Shown here piece after piece: positions 38,501-48,214 of a stretch of 64,000 nt of DNA. Numbering within the stretch: the first letter of the stretch is position 1; every line of letters starts with the position of its first letter. The stretch is from Diospyros lotus (taxonomy: Eukaryota; Streptophyta; Magnoliopsida; Ericales; Ebenaceae): positions 13,832,907 to 13,896,906 of the forward strand of contig NC_068351.1 of NCBI RefSeq assembly GCF_014633365.1, written 5' to 3'. The notes under the pieces are model-generated. The model searched no databases, was not told where the DNA came from, and was given only the letters and a program-made list of their open reading frames with translations. A program made the position numbers and the translations under genes.

Positions 38501-41500
38501 TGGCAACCAAGAGTATGGCAAAAAATCCTGTCTTCCATTCTAGAACAAAGCACATTGAGATTGATGTGCACTTTATTCGTGAGAAAATTGAAAACAGAGA
38601 TGTTGAAATTCGATATGTTCCTACTCTTCATCAAGTGGCTAACATTTTTACAAAGGGTTTGTCAAGAGGATCGATTTCTGTTTTTGAGTAATAAGCTACG
38701 TCTTCGACAGTCACCTATAAGTTCTACTCAGTATGCTGATCGTGCTGATTCTAAAATACAACTGTTGTCTACAATAGCTGCAAATGGTTTGACAAGCTCA
38801 GTGTTACCAAGGGAGCTTGATTTGAGGGGGAATGTGGAAGAGTAGTTACTATTGCTTCTTGTATTTGTTTCTTATTTAAAATTCTGTTATTTGTTAATTC
38901 ATATTGTTTTCTATTAGGCAATTGCTTTTGTCTTTCATTTTGTATATAAGGACATTCTAAGTCTTTTGTCATTAGTGGTTGTATTTTTCTGTTTTCATAA
39001 TATCAGTTTGCTCGAGGTATTTTTCATCTCGATTTTCTTTTTGTTCGATCCTGAAGCTCTCGCTTTAGGTAACACTCCTCGTACTTTAAAGTCTTAACCT
39101 TGAATCCTCACCCCATTGCTCATATGGTCTTCCCTGAATACCAAAGTTCACATTCTGACTTAGTCAACATTTCCACCAACCCATCTTATCACTTGAAGAC
39201 AAATAATATTGATTTTGTTGAAGTTGCATTTGTCCTACATCGCCAAGTTATTGGGTCATTGTGTTGTTTATATGTGATTTGGACACCCTCCTCCTAATAA
39301 CTAGCTTTCAGGAGTGAGTTCTACCCAAGCCCATTTGACATGGTATCAGAGCAAGCTTTTGTTTACGATGTTAGGTGTGGACCCTGCCCATATGTATTTG
39401 CACGCTACGCGTGAGGGAGGGTGTTGAAGTTGCATTTGTCCCACATCGCCAAGTTATTGGGTTGTTATGTTGTTTATATGTGATTTGGGCACCCTTCTCC
39501 TAATAGCTAGCTTTTAGGAGTGAATTCTATCCAAGCCCATTTGACATATTCTTTTTCAAAACATCGCATCTACCATCTCCTTAGTCTTTCCTATCAAAGT
39601 ATATTCCATGATTCACCTTGAGCTTCTAATCTTGGACTAATTCATTACTCACATCTGTTAGTGAAAATGTGAGAATCCCTTACAAATTTTGCACTACATT
39701 TGGGCATCAATGCAGTGGTGCTACCCCATTTTCCGACTCAAGCAATACAATGCATAGCTAAAAGTGTTACAACCCAACAAAAAGATATTTTGTCCAGAAA
39801 TCCATAATACAAGATCTGATGATTTTTACACTAGTGGTTGGCTACCTAACTTAATAAAACTTCCTACTATATATAGAGTAAGTTCATAAATAAATAAATT
39901 ATATCAAAAATAAGTTATCATTTCTGTTTGCAAATAGAAGTGGCTGGTTTTGCTTATACACATGTTTGCCCGTTCCCATAGGAAAATAAGTATTGGGACT
40001 GAAATACGCACTCAACTCAACTCAAGCAAGCTTTGGGAGATAAGTCCGCAACATAGATTTCCGTTTCTTCATTTTGCTCTATCAAGAGCCATAATTTCAA
40101 TTATAACATAAGAACTCATGAATTTCTTTATTATCTCAACCCAACTTGACTCTAGTCAAATCCTCATCCCATACCCTGCCCTCAACATGGATGTTCTGAA
40201 TTCTAACTTGGAGATAGTCCTTGGCATAAATTGATATCAGCATACAACAGTCACGTTAATAGACTACCACAAAACACTCATAACAGAAAACTGTTATCCT
40301 TTGAATTACTAAATTCTAAGTCAACACGGCATTTGAATTGTAAGGTTATGGAAAAAAAAAAAATGTACCTTCTGTATCACACGACAGCCATACATCTGCA
40401 AACTTAAAGGTAGCATCTGTCCTGAAAGTTGATCGGCAAGTTCCTTCCTTTGTTCACGACTTCCATGCTCAAAAAACTGTTACATGTTACATTTAAGTTT
40501 TTTTTTTTTTTTTTAGTGGGGAGAGGCGAGAATGGAACTGACTATATAATCTCTCTGACAGGAGCCATATTCTCTTGCAAAATTATGACACACGTTGAAA
40601 CAAACAGGATTTTGAAAGCATACCTTCTGAATGACGTAGTTCCCAAAAACATCTGTTATTAACTTCGAAGCATGAGGAAGAACTTCCTTGAAAACAGATT
40701 CCTTCTCATCAACCCCACAACTTTCTAACTTCTGCTGAATAAACCGACTCCCATGCTGATCAACACTGAGATAAACATGGAAAAATAATAAAATAAAAAG
40801 TAAATATTCAAAATACTATATCAATAACATTAATAGATGAAAACACAATCAAGCTAGGTTCAAAAGATCACCTCAATTCCACAACACGCCCAGCAATATC
40901 AGAGAGATCAATTTTTCTAGCATTACTGGATTTTAGTTCCTCCAGAAAAGAATGTTTCTTAGGGTCACTGAAAGTGTTGCCTCCTCTTTCTCCTGGCCAT
41001 CCAGAGTATACTCCTGCATTTCTACTAGAACCTTGAGAAAATCTAAAATCAGTTCTCCTCCCTGAATGACTTGCTCCTGCCACCGGAGATCCTGGCAGTA
41101 ATGGACTACCCAGAGGTGAGGCTGGAAACTGTGTCATGACATTTACAGTTGGTGGGCTACCATAGTAACCACTAGCACCAATCCCCCCTTTTCTTGGACT
41201 TGGAATGCTTAGACTTCCATTTGATGGAGAATGAAAGGTCTGATCAGCTCTATAACCAGCAATACTTGGCTCCTTTTGGGAAGAATATGCATCAACCTGT
41301 TGTCCCCCGAGTACACTCATTGATGGGAACCAACCATATTGACTGGAAGCACCATATGCATCCTCAGCCGGATGCTGAAAGTATTGCATCTGGAAGGGGT
41401 CAAGAAAAGAAGGTTGCATCATGAACCCTTGCTGCCTAAAGAACTTGTTTATATGTTGCATGTCACCTGTTGGTGGAATACCCTCCCCTGTTGAAGGACC

Positions 41501-44500
41501 AGCAGTTTGACCATTAAAGCTTTGAACAGAAGAGGAATCATACTGCATAGGTATACCAGTCTGAGATGGATATCCAGCCACAAATGGTGGAAGGAATGCA
41601 GAACCCATAGCATACCCACCCACACTGTACTGTGGAGCATATAGGCCAGGTGGATGTAAGCCAGGATAAAATGGATTTCCTGAAGTCATGTAGGCTGCTG
41701 TTGTTGCATATAAAGGAGGTCTGGGTCCAGGAGGTTGAAAAACTTGTAACTCTGCCGAGGAAACCTTTGTGCGGCCATGAGACACCTTTTCCATGCCACC
41801 ATATGGAAGGTTAAGACCTTGAGAAATTACTTGGGCCTGGGTTCCATGGACTTGATAAGTAAGGCCTTGTTGGGGAAAAGGCAGTTGCTGATCCAGATTA
41901 TTCTCATGAGATTGATGTTGAGGGAAAAGATCTGACCTAGGTGCGCCATTGACTATTACCTTATCTCCAGAACCAGTATCCTCACTGATTAGTTCAACAT
42001 TTTGTGGTGAAGGTGAAACTTTAGTTGTGTCAGAATATGACCTTTTCGGCAAGATTGAAGGATTATCATTGGATGTTAATTCTCGAGCACTCAAACCTTC
42101 AACACCCATACCCGCAGAAACATTAGCAGAATCTGATTTTGAATCTGAGAATGTTGAAACTTTGAGAGAGAGATTATCTAAGGAAATGGCTTGAACATCA
42201 TGATCAATGGGATCCTCTGTAGCATGGCCTGATGAACGAGACTGATTGTACATAGGTGATGGGGTGCGGGGAAAGTCTTCCTAAAAAGTTTAGAAGGAAA
42301 ATGTACCCATCCATAAGAATCCATCCAACCCAGAAAATCAATATTTCTTTCCATAAGTGAAGGAGTATCAAACATACACTTCCATACTTATCCAAAAAAG
42401 AATTACCCTCCATTAAAACAAGATTTTACCCTCTACAAAAAGTAAACAAACTAGGTTGCATGCTGAATAATCACTAATTATTACCTACAATTGAACCATC
42501 TGCCATCACATTTATGCTAAAGCAATACAACAGCAGCCTTAATCCCGCTACATGGGTTGGCTTTTATGCTTAAGCAATGAGTAGATTATATTCCTTCACA
42601 TGTCTGTTTATATTTTATACTTCAAAATATTGAATCAGAATAATTAACTGTTAGCAGAAGCTAACAAATGAAAATTTTTCATTTAAGCTCCCTCCCCATC
42701 CCCCAAATACTAACAAAAAAGGAACAAAGGGGCACCTTCCTCCCCAACAAAACTCAGGGTGCACCCTTAACCCCAAAAAAAAAGACGTGGGGTGCACAAA
42801 ATTGCCACCACCATATGGCAGGAGTAGGAGGGCCCATGTACAAAACAGCTCTCCATGACATACCACCTCATCTCACCCTGTAGCAGGGGAGGAGTGTCAA
42901 AAGATATAAAAGCTACGAAAGAGAAATGTTACTTTCAAAAGATGATAGGAGGCCATGTCAACTGGTAGCATGTAAGAATGTCGAAAGATGGAAGGGGGAA
43001 ACTGTCAAAAGCTTTAGTTGGTCGGTCGAAAGTTTTGAGGATTTGCCAGGTACGGTTGATGCCAGCTAAGTTTTGCTGGGGAGTTCAGTGTTGCAGGAGT
43101 GAAGTTGCTGAGAGCATAAGGAGCTGGAACTGAAACTTGTGCACCCAAGAGAGCTAACCAAGCATGAGGAAATTGATAAGAATTCATGCATGCTACCATT
43201 ATTAATGCATACCACAAATGTCAATCATAGTATGCATGGTTTTATGTATATGCAAAGGCCTGGCCAGAGGAATCCACAAGCAGTCCTGTGAACCCTGGAG
43301 TAGGGTAACACCTTTGAGGCAGAGGGATGTGATGGTCCCTTGACGGGCCATGGTATAACCATCCACAGAAACTGATACTTGCTTAGCAACATATACGCAC
43401 CAGCATCTGTGTTGCATATACATGATTATCTTACTAGGCTTTGCAGCTCAAGTGGGTATTGTTGATCACATAGACTAAGCACCAGATGGGGGCAGACTAG
43501 ATGGTTTGTTGGATGATTTGGTTGTTTTATGCTACATACTTGATCTAGTCCTATTTGGATATGCTGATGAACCATCCTATCAATGTGACTTCAGCTGTAA
43601 ATCAAGAACCTTCATCGTGTAAATCTATTTTGACATAGCAACATGCATGTAATGTAAACATGTCATATCAGACCCTTGCTGATGTGTGTCTGTATGAGAT
43701 CCAAGATGTTCTTTTTATTGCTGCATTCTGATTTATATGTGAAGGTAGTTGTACTCCAAAGCACAGGTAAGTCATGTAAAGATAATTGTACTGGGTGCTA
43801 AAGCAATAAGGAAAGCAATATATTTAACGAAGAATATAACAAGGGTGTTAGCCAGTTTCGACAAGCCAACCTGAACAAACTGTGGGCACTATCCACAGGC
43901 CACATGAAACTATCAACAGCCTTGGAGAATGTTCAACGGTCTCTAAAGACATGCTGAAAGAACAGCTGAAATGCACAGTTGACACCTAGTGAAAGATTTG
44001 GAAGAAACAAAGAGTGGGTAAACAAACTGTTGACGGGAGGCTGAAGACTGTGGACCAGTCCAAGGGAATTTTTTGACAAGAAACTGACATTTTAGAAATC
44101 ACTTAAAGATTATACGAAACCTGACTACCTAGTGCTTAAAGGGTAAAAGTAAAACTACATAAGAATGAGATTCTGAACTGACATCCATGGGTTACAATAA
44201 TGGGCTTCCCACATTGAACCTGGGTGCTCAATTAAATGAGGAAAATTCTAGCTGGTAATGCACGAACACTACAGGCTAAAGTGTACTTCCCTTGTGACTT
44301 ACTCATAGAAGGGTTGTGGATCAGGCTTTGAGAGACAAGGGTCACTGGTGCGCATGAGAGAGAGTGAGAGAGAGAGGTATATAATTGTGACTTTTGAGTG
44401 CTAAATGGAGGACAGGTAGTGTAGAAGTAGCAAATGAGGATTTCAAAAGAGCAAGAGGAAGAGAAGTTGAGAACCTTGGATAACTGAATAAAACACTAAA

Positions 44501-46475
44501 TTACTAATTAATCTACTATTTATTAAATATAAATAATCATAGTAATTAATATATTCTTTATTCATTTCAAATAAAATGTAACACAATGTGGCTTTTTAGT
44601 TATGCATTGTAGTAAATATTAGTCATATAAAGTGAGAACAAGTGGGAAATCAATTAGATCAGGGTTTCAACTTTCTTTTTGTTTAAAGAACCATATTTTG
44701 GACATCTTAAGGGAGTTTTCTTTTTTTCTTGTATTCAATTTTCATTTTCAACTAAAAAATGAAAGCTTCTCTAATAATTTTGGTTTGTCTCCAGTTTTGC
44801 TTTTGATTTTTTTCAACATTCTGCTGCGTGGAGTTGCCAAACTCCAGCAAGCCATCAGCAGTCTTCTCTAGCTGTTGGTAATTGTCGTGGGTTGCCAGAG
44901 CTACTGTAGGAGTCACTACATGAGGTTACTGTAGGAGTCACTACATGAGGTTGTCAGGACTTTGGCAATTAAAATCACCAACAATGCAAAAGGTAGGCAG
45001 GAAAACAAAACAAAAACACAATGAAAAAATGTGAAAAGGTTTTCACTTGTTTCATATTTTTTCAAATTTATTGAAAACAAAAACAAGCAGTCAAAAACCC
45101 ATTGTTTCCAAAATGATGGAAATGAAAAGAGAAAACTGAAAATGGAAGCCCTCCCAATCAGGCCCTTAAAAGTCAACATAGTCAAATAACCAGAAAGCAA
45201 ATATTTGTAAACATATACGGCAAGGGAGGACCCTGCCTCCTTTAAAAACTTTACAAGCATGGGCGACAATCCAAATCTCAAGAGGCCTAGGAATTTACAT
45301 CAAGGAGGTACAATCATACAATTCATTAGACTTTTTAAGTGTGAGTTCATTTGCCATGTATGACACAATGTTAGCCTTTTGTATTGATAGGAAGAACATT
45401 TGCAAAAACAGCTTCATGAGATTGTTAATTCCATAATAGCATCGCCCGTATGATTGTGCCCAATGGATTAGGCTGGATTAAAAAAATAGAAAAAGAAAAA
45501 GAAAGCACACAAACAGACATAAGCTCAATTCCTATTAACTTGCACATCAAGGGAAGAAAGAAAACATATGATTAATGATTAAATCTTTTTTTTTCCTCAA
45601 TATCACAGCAATGGAATATCATTACATCAGTGTTTCAGCTGTTGATTATTTACCAATACAATACACCTTTAATAACAGTTCCCAAACACTGATAGCAAGC
45701 TAAAAGCTTTACATAAGAACATATATATGAAGAAATCCAAGTAAAATATCTCTCCATGACAAACAGGCATTATAAGGACCGCTAAAGTAGCCAGAAACCA
45801 GAAATACAGAAAAAGAAATACAAAATATAAGTAGCAGATAATTCAGATCTAGATTTATACCTGTATAAGATCGACCAAGCTTTTATGATGAGCAGCCAAA
45901 GCTGCATCATATCCAGGCATGAATGCATTACTACTTTTTGAATAACTATCTGAAGTTTGACAAGATGGCCTATCATCCTCAGGCTCCTCATTATGAGTAG
46001 AAAGGGAACCCCTAGCAAAGTAAAGGGACCCATTCCCACTGTCATCGAAAGAGGTCAATCTACTTTTACTGCCAAGGCTGCCAAATTGACTTACTAGTTG
46101 TCGATTCTCCTTTGAGAGTATAGGTGGAGGAAGCCTTGGATTCAAGTTAACATTTGAATAATAATAGGCAGCATATGATGGATCAGCACGAAGCTGCTCC
46201 TCAGATTTACAATTTCCTATTGAACTGCTAAAAGTGGCCAAGCTCGCATTCAGACTAGAGCTCTGTCGAGCCATTAGGTTCCCAAAAGCTGCAAAAGACC
46301 CTTCTACACTCGGAGGTGCACTACCACTTCGGTTGGGGACCATGTTTCTCTGATCTCCATTAAGTCCATGCCCCTTCAGGAGCAATCCCAACTCATCTGC
46401 TGCAACATTATTAAGTGGTGGTGCAAATCTAGCTCCAGTGCTTTCAACCAATCTCATAGGGCTCTCTGTTGCCAT
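20502..46475 (-). CDS. APUM: Pumilio/PUF-family RNA-binding protein (plant APUM type), 996 aa, nine coding exons
   Basis: Cytoplasmic mRNA-binding protein that represses or destabilises targets through UGUA-containing 3' UTR sites (family knowledge). Coding exons on the minus strand: 46475-45861, 42280-40872, 40765-40624, 40476-40369, 25323-25111, 25012-24902, 22388-22194, 21116-20945, 20527-20502; all introns are GT-AG and the sum is 2991 nt. Residues 1-645 form a low-complexity Ser/Gly/Pro-rich N-terminal region (start MATESPMRL). The PUM domain, about 648-990, has eight repeats with reading residues SR..Q (681), NY..Q (717), CR..Q (753), NH..Q (789), CR..Q (825), NY..Q (862), SN..E (898) and NY..Q (940), the classical set. 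The last exon, ending EAFQPLTS, is short and rests on frame closure and splice sites only. The start ATG follows a 5' UTR intron acceptor. The paralogue number is uncertain; it looks closest to the APUM4/5/6 type. Confidence 0.93.
20528..20944 (-). other. Pumilio intron 8
   Basis: GTGCGT donor and TTGACAG acceptor; AT-rich, nothing recognised inside. It separates the PUM domain end from the eight-codon terminal exon. Confidence 0.7.
21117..22193 (-). other. Pumilio intron 7
   Basis: GTAAGT donor after NDNLL and TTCTAG acceptor before IMMKDQ. I recognise no transposon or RNA gene in it. Confidence 0.85.
22389..24901 (-). other. Pumilio intron 6 with local duplications
   Basis: 2.5-kb intron between PUM repeats 6 and 7. 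It holds AT dinucleotide tracts (22467-22483, 22617-22630) and a duplicated segment: a block containing AAGTGAAGTCAGACAAGAAA occurs near 23495 and again near 23618, each followed by GCTTTGCAAAATT. The somewhat GC-richer patch at 24130-24250 is unassigned. Confidence 0.75.
26826..27120 (-). repeat. Gypsy F 3' LTR
   Basis: Starts TGATGCAG (minus) after AAGGAGAC and contains a TATA motif, AGTATAAATAGC, at about 26895-26906. Its first 150 bp are repeated at 33640-33793. The right end (about 26826) is estimated. Confidence 0.65.
27999..28275 (-). pseudogene. Gag-like coiled-coil fragment
   Basis: Minus-strand frame with [20 protein letters not shown] then [20 protein letters not shown], strongly charged heptad-like sequence predicted to be coiled coil. 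I recall similar N-termini in gag proteins of plant Ty3/gypsy elements. It lies inside the gypsy F integrase and next to the decamer array, so it is probably the 5' part (LTR end plus gag start) of a second gypsy element. The frame is lost at about 27990. Confidence 0.6.
28291..28520. repeat. 23-unit decamer array, consensus TTCTAGAANN
   Basis: Twenty-three consecutive 10-bp units without an indel. Four units contain TTCTAGAA exactly, 12 have TTC in the first positions, 7 have GAA at positions 6-8, and 11 have the CTAG core. A 10-bp spacing of TTC..GAA reproduces alternating nTTCn/nGAAn pentamers, the layout of heat-shock elements. Whether it binds any factor is not shown. Confidence 0.85.
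29561..29830. other. Unassigned insert, LTR-like on the plus strand
   Basis: Plus strand has a TATA-like CTATATATAAG near 29691-29701 and the base composition of a copia LTR U3/R region. It breaks the gypsy F RNase H reading at 29560 and abuts the copia E LTR at 29831. There is no second copy in the window, so it remains unassigned. Confidence 0.35.
29831..30076 (-). repeat. Copia E 3' LTR
   Basis: About 246 bp; partner at 33395-33635. Starts TGTTGAAGTATTTCCC after the polypurine tract. Confidence 0.75.
30154..33149 (-). pseudogene. Copia E pol (integrase, RT, RNase H), broken
   Basis: Order on the minus strand: GAG-pre-integrase with zinc-binding residues ([28 protein letters not shown]; 32865-33149), a worn integrase core (32490-32860), an integrase C-terminal part with a 44-residue tandem duplication (32099-32485), a linker (31600-32057), RT start ([19 protein letters not shown]; 31608-31835), then a long open stretch 30450-31394 with [28 protein letters not shown], the catalytic [26 protein letters not shown] and [13 protein letters not shown] stops it, and RNase H resumes to about 30154 ([14 protein letters not shown]). 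Multiple stops and shifts make it dead, though the RT stretch is well preserved. Confidence 0.87.
32157..32420 (-). repeat. 132-bp tandem duplication in copia E integrase
   Basis: Copies at 32157-32288 and 32289-32420 differ at only a few positions. The length is 44 codons, so both copies read in the same frame ([20 protein letters not shown] twice). Confidence 0.95.
33135..33394 (+). repeat. Copia-type LTR fragment on the plus strand
   Basis: Starts TGTTGGAGACATTG after a G-rich AATTGAGGGGAAA tract and has a TATA-like GCTATATAAATAGC (33251-33264), the usual layout of a copia 3' LTR in the plus orientation. It sits between the copia E 5' LTR and pol, in the opposite sense. No partner LTR was found. 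It may be the end of a truncated element or a solo LTR. Confidence 0.5.
33395..33635 (-). repeat. Copia E 5' LTR
   Basis: About 241 bp matching 29831-30076 from TGTTGAAGTATTTGCC to TTATCATTTTCTA. Confidence 0.75.
33640..33793 (-). repeat. Second gypsy F-type LTR piece
   Basis: Matches 26967-27120 (shared AAAAGTCACATGCTAG, CTAAACAAATAAAAA and TGATGCAG start). It is cut off at the copia E end (33635) and preceded by a polypurine-like GGGTGGAAAAT on the minus strand, so it may be a 3' LTR of another copy of the family. Confidence 0.7.
33964..34198 (+). repeat. Copia G 5' LTR
   Basis: 235 bp, TGTGG...TTCA, with TATA-like TGTATATAAGG near 34073-34083. Confidence 0.97.
34228..38750 (+). pseudogene. 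Copia G gag-pol, eight in-frame stops and a late frameshift
   Basis: Start chosen at 34228 (MASSHTV) because an upstream ATG at 34198 overlaps the primer site. Gag (UBN2-like, 34228-35030), a glycine-rich tract, a zinc knuckle with its second Cys replaced by Tyr ([14 protein letters not shown], about 35104), protease [12 protein letters not shown] (about 35415), integrase (H-C motif ending CDSCKIGK near 36065; core 36140-36480), RT (ALIKKNQTW-like region 37250; [32 protein letters not shown] 37444-37929) and RNase H ([15 protein letters not shown], 37942-38690). Stops at 35731, 36826, 37183, 37258, 37405, 37927, 38359 and 38398; frameshift near 38667. In integrase the second catalytic Asp reads His (HTHNGGEF) and the Glu reads Lys ([10 protein letters not shown]). 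Confidence 0.93.
38833..39067 (+). repeat. Copia G 3' LTR
   Basis: 235-bp partner of 33964-34198; the terminal CA is changed to TA. Confidence 0.97.
39216..39546 (+). mobile_element. TRIM-type miniature LTR element, 331 bp
   Basis: Two 125-bp terminal repeats (39216-39340, 39422-39546) running TGTTGAAGTTGC...TTTGACA enclose only 81 bp. The interior starts with primer site TGGTATCAGAGC (39341-39352) and ends in a purine tract GTGAGGGAGGG. That is the layout of terminal-repeat retrotransposons in miniature, which encode nothing and depend on other elements. Flanks GATTT and TATTC do not form a clear target duplication, so an end may have changed or the element may be old. Confidence 0.88.
39547..40368. 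other. Proximal end of Pumilio intron 4
   Basis: No element or gene recognised in this remainder of the intron, next to the exon 4 donor. Confidence 0.6.
42281..45860 (-). other. Pumilio intron 1 of the coding region
   Basis: 3.6-kb intron after ...HKSLVDLIQ (donor GTATAA) and before EDFPRTPSP (acceptor TTTTAG). No transposon body recognised. A 27-bp tandem duplication around ACTGTAGGAGTCACTACATG occurs at about 44903-44953, and an AG-rich patch near 44357-44380. Confidence 0.85.
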
Positions 46476-47910
46476 CCTGCTGAAAGAAAGGGTATCAATT
46501 TTCACCAAAAATAACATTCACATAACTTCGACTATACAGTTGATCCCATATTCTCCAGGGCCCTTTCATCTGCTTAAATTTCCTGGGCAGCTCTATACAG
46601 AAAAAATTATAAAAAAGGTTATAAATCTCAATAAATAGATGGCAAACAGAGGCAATAAGAAGAGCAGCTAAAGTGGTAATGCCATGGGAGCTCAAGCCTT
46701 AATTATTGGGTAGACACTATTTATTGGCAACCAAACAAATTTTTCTAGTTATTTTTATTTTTTAATTGTGAGCAACTATAGGTAACATGGGCCAGCCAGT
46801 CCTAGTCAACCCTGCAGTAGCGGACAAAAATGTCAAATTACAAATGCTGCAGTAAATGTCAACAAAGTATTAAAAAATAAAAGTGAAAATACCAAAGGTG
46901 CAGCACACAAATTCTGTTAAATGTTATTCCTTTTGTCTGTGCATTAGCAGTGTTAAGTAACCGCCATCTTTGTCCAATCTACATCCACAACCAAATACAC
47001 CATACCTAGTCATAACAATAGCAGCTGATCAGGGCAACCCCCAGTAGAACTACCTTCGTCATTGTAAAACTTTAATCCTTTAGACACTAAGATTGTTATC
47101 TTTTTTAGTATTCAACAACAACAGATACAGTCCGCGAGGTTTTGCTTCCTCCCTGTAAAAAATTTGGGGTTTTTTCTTTAAGAAACCCGATATTCTCCTA
47201 AGATAATACATTTCGGATAAGATAACACTGAAAGCAGAACTTTCTTTGTCACGTCCACCGAACTTATTATTCATGAGCGTAGGAAAGTCACATGAATAAA
47301 CTAACATATATATAATGTTCCTTTTCTCACTCCCTGCGGTTTCGATGGTAGAAATGCATAATCTTTGTACAAACTATTGAAACTTTCTCGGCACTGTCTC
47401 TGGCATAAACAGACTACTAAAATAAAACTTCAAAGCGTCGTTCTGCCACCCACAAACCAAAAAATTAAATAGAATTCACGAACAGCTCCATCGTCAATCA
47501 ACAGCACTTATACACAGAAGTCAACTCACACACAACAATTACCTCTGAAACACATAAACGCGAGTAAAAACGTAGACAGCGCTAAAAATTCAGTAAAAGA
47601 AGTGAAACCAGAGCATCACAAAGCTTCCAACCATAGAACAAACACGAGAAACGACACAGAGGCACAGAAAGATACAAGATTCTCCAAAGGCAAATATTCA
47701 AAAATTAGAACCCTAGCAAGCGCACGACGACGACGACGAGCAAAGGTCACTGAGACTCACCTGCAGGCGCTTGATGGCTAAACAACAAACCCTAGCAGTT
47801 CGAACTCCCCGAGAGACCGCCGGAAGCTCGATGGAATTACTCTCAAACGCCGAGTTCACATGGACGAGCGAAAGAGAAAGCAATAGAAAGAGAGAGAGAG
47901 AGAGAGGTTC
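46476..47910 (-). other. Pumilio 5' UTR with leader intron
   Basis: A non-coding first exon (about 47910-47763) ends in CTGCAG with donor GTGAGT at 47761, and the leader intron ends TTTCTTTCAG at 46480, a few bases before the start ATG. The exon opens in a CT-rich patch (GA run 47888-47907 on the plus strand), typical of plant transcription starts. The exon borders come from splice consensus, not from transcript data. Confidence 0.65.
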
Positions 47911-47930
47911 CTTATTCCTGTGTTTAAAAA

Positions 47931-47940
47931 TTATATATAG
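47931..47940 (-). promoter_or_regulatory. Pumilio TATA box
   Basis: CTATATATAA on the minus strand, about 25-35 bp upstream of the CT-rich patch where transcription would start (near 47905). Confidence 0.6.
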
Positions 47941-48205
47941 ACACAAATGTCGCTTGCTGGATACATGAGAGTGTAAACCAGGGTTTGAAATTTCTTCCGG
48001 AGCAGAAAGGGAAAATTAAATGCGAGTGCATTAACCCTTCTAATGACGGAAATATCCTTGCTCCAGAATAAGTTGCGGCCTCGCGGGGGTTCGGATTGGG
48101 GGCAGAAGTGCAAATAGATAACGCCTTCGGGGTAAACCGTGGAGACTCACTGCCTTTTTGGCCTTGGACAGTGGAAAAGGGAAGGGCTTACGCATGCAGG
48201 CGGGG

Positions 48206-48214
48206 ACACGTGGC
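48206..48214. promoter_or_regulatory. G-box / ABRE-like element
   Basis: ACACGTGGC with a palindromic CACGTG core about 300 bp upstream of the inferred Pumilio start. It sits in a local GC-rich segment (48060-48300). Such sites bind bZIP or bHLH factors in plants; use here is inferred. Confidence 0.45.

Larger units (their letters stand above)
33964..39067 (+). mobile_element. Copia G, full-length with exact TSD
   Basis: Complete 5104-bp plus-strand Ty1/copia. LTRs 33964-34198 and 38833-39067 are both 235 bp and begin TGTGGAAGAG; the 5' copy ends TTCA and the 3' copy TTTA. Target duplication GGTAA is exact (33959-33963, 39068-39072). Primer site TGGTATCAGAGCC starts at 34199, and a GAGGGGGAA tract precedes the 3' LTR. 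I count ten LTR differences (about 4.3%). It is inserted in Pumilio intron 4, antisense to the gene. Its single gag-pol frame has eight in-frame stops. Confidence 0.97.
25324..40368 (-). other. Pumilio intron 4, 15 kb, filled with retrotransposons
   Basis: Donor GTACAT after ...GCRVIQK and acceptor TTCTAG before ALEVIEPDQ, so the protein reads continuously across it. It separates PUM repeats 3 and 4. It holds a degraded gypsy (about 26826-29560), copia E (29831-33635), copia G (33964-39067) and a TRIM (39216-39546). The edges (25324-26825 and 39547-40368) show no recognised element, apart from a GC-richer patch at about 25880-26020. Confidence 0.88.
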
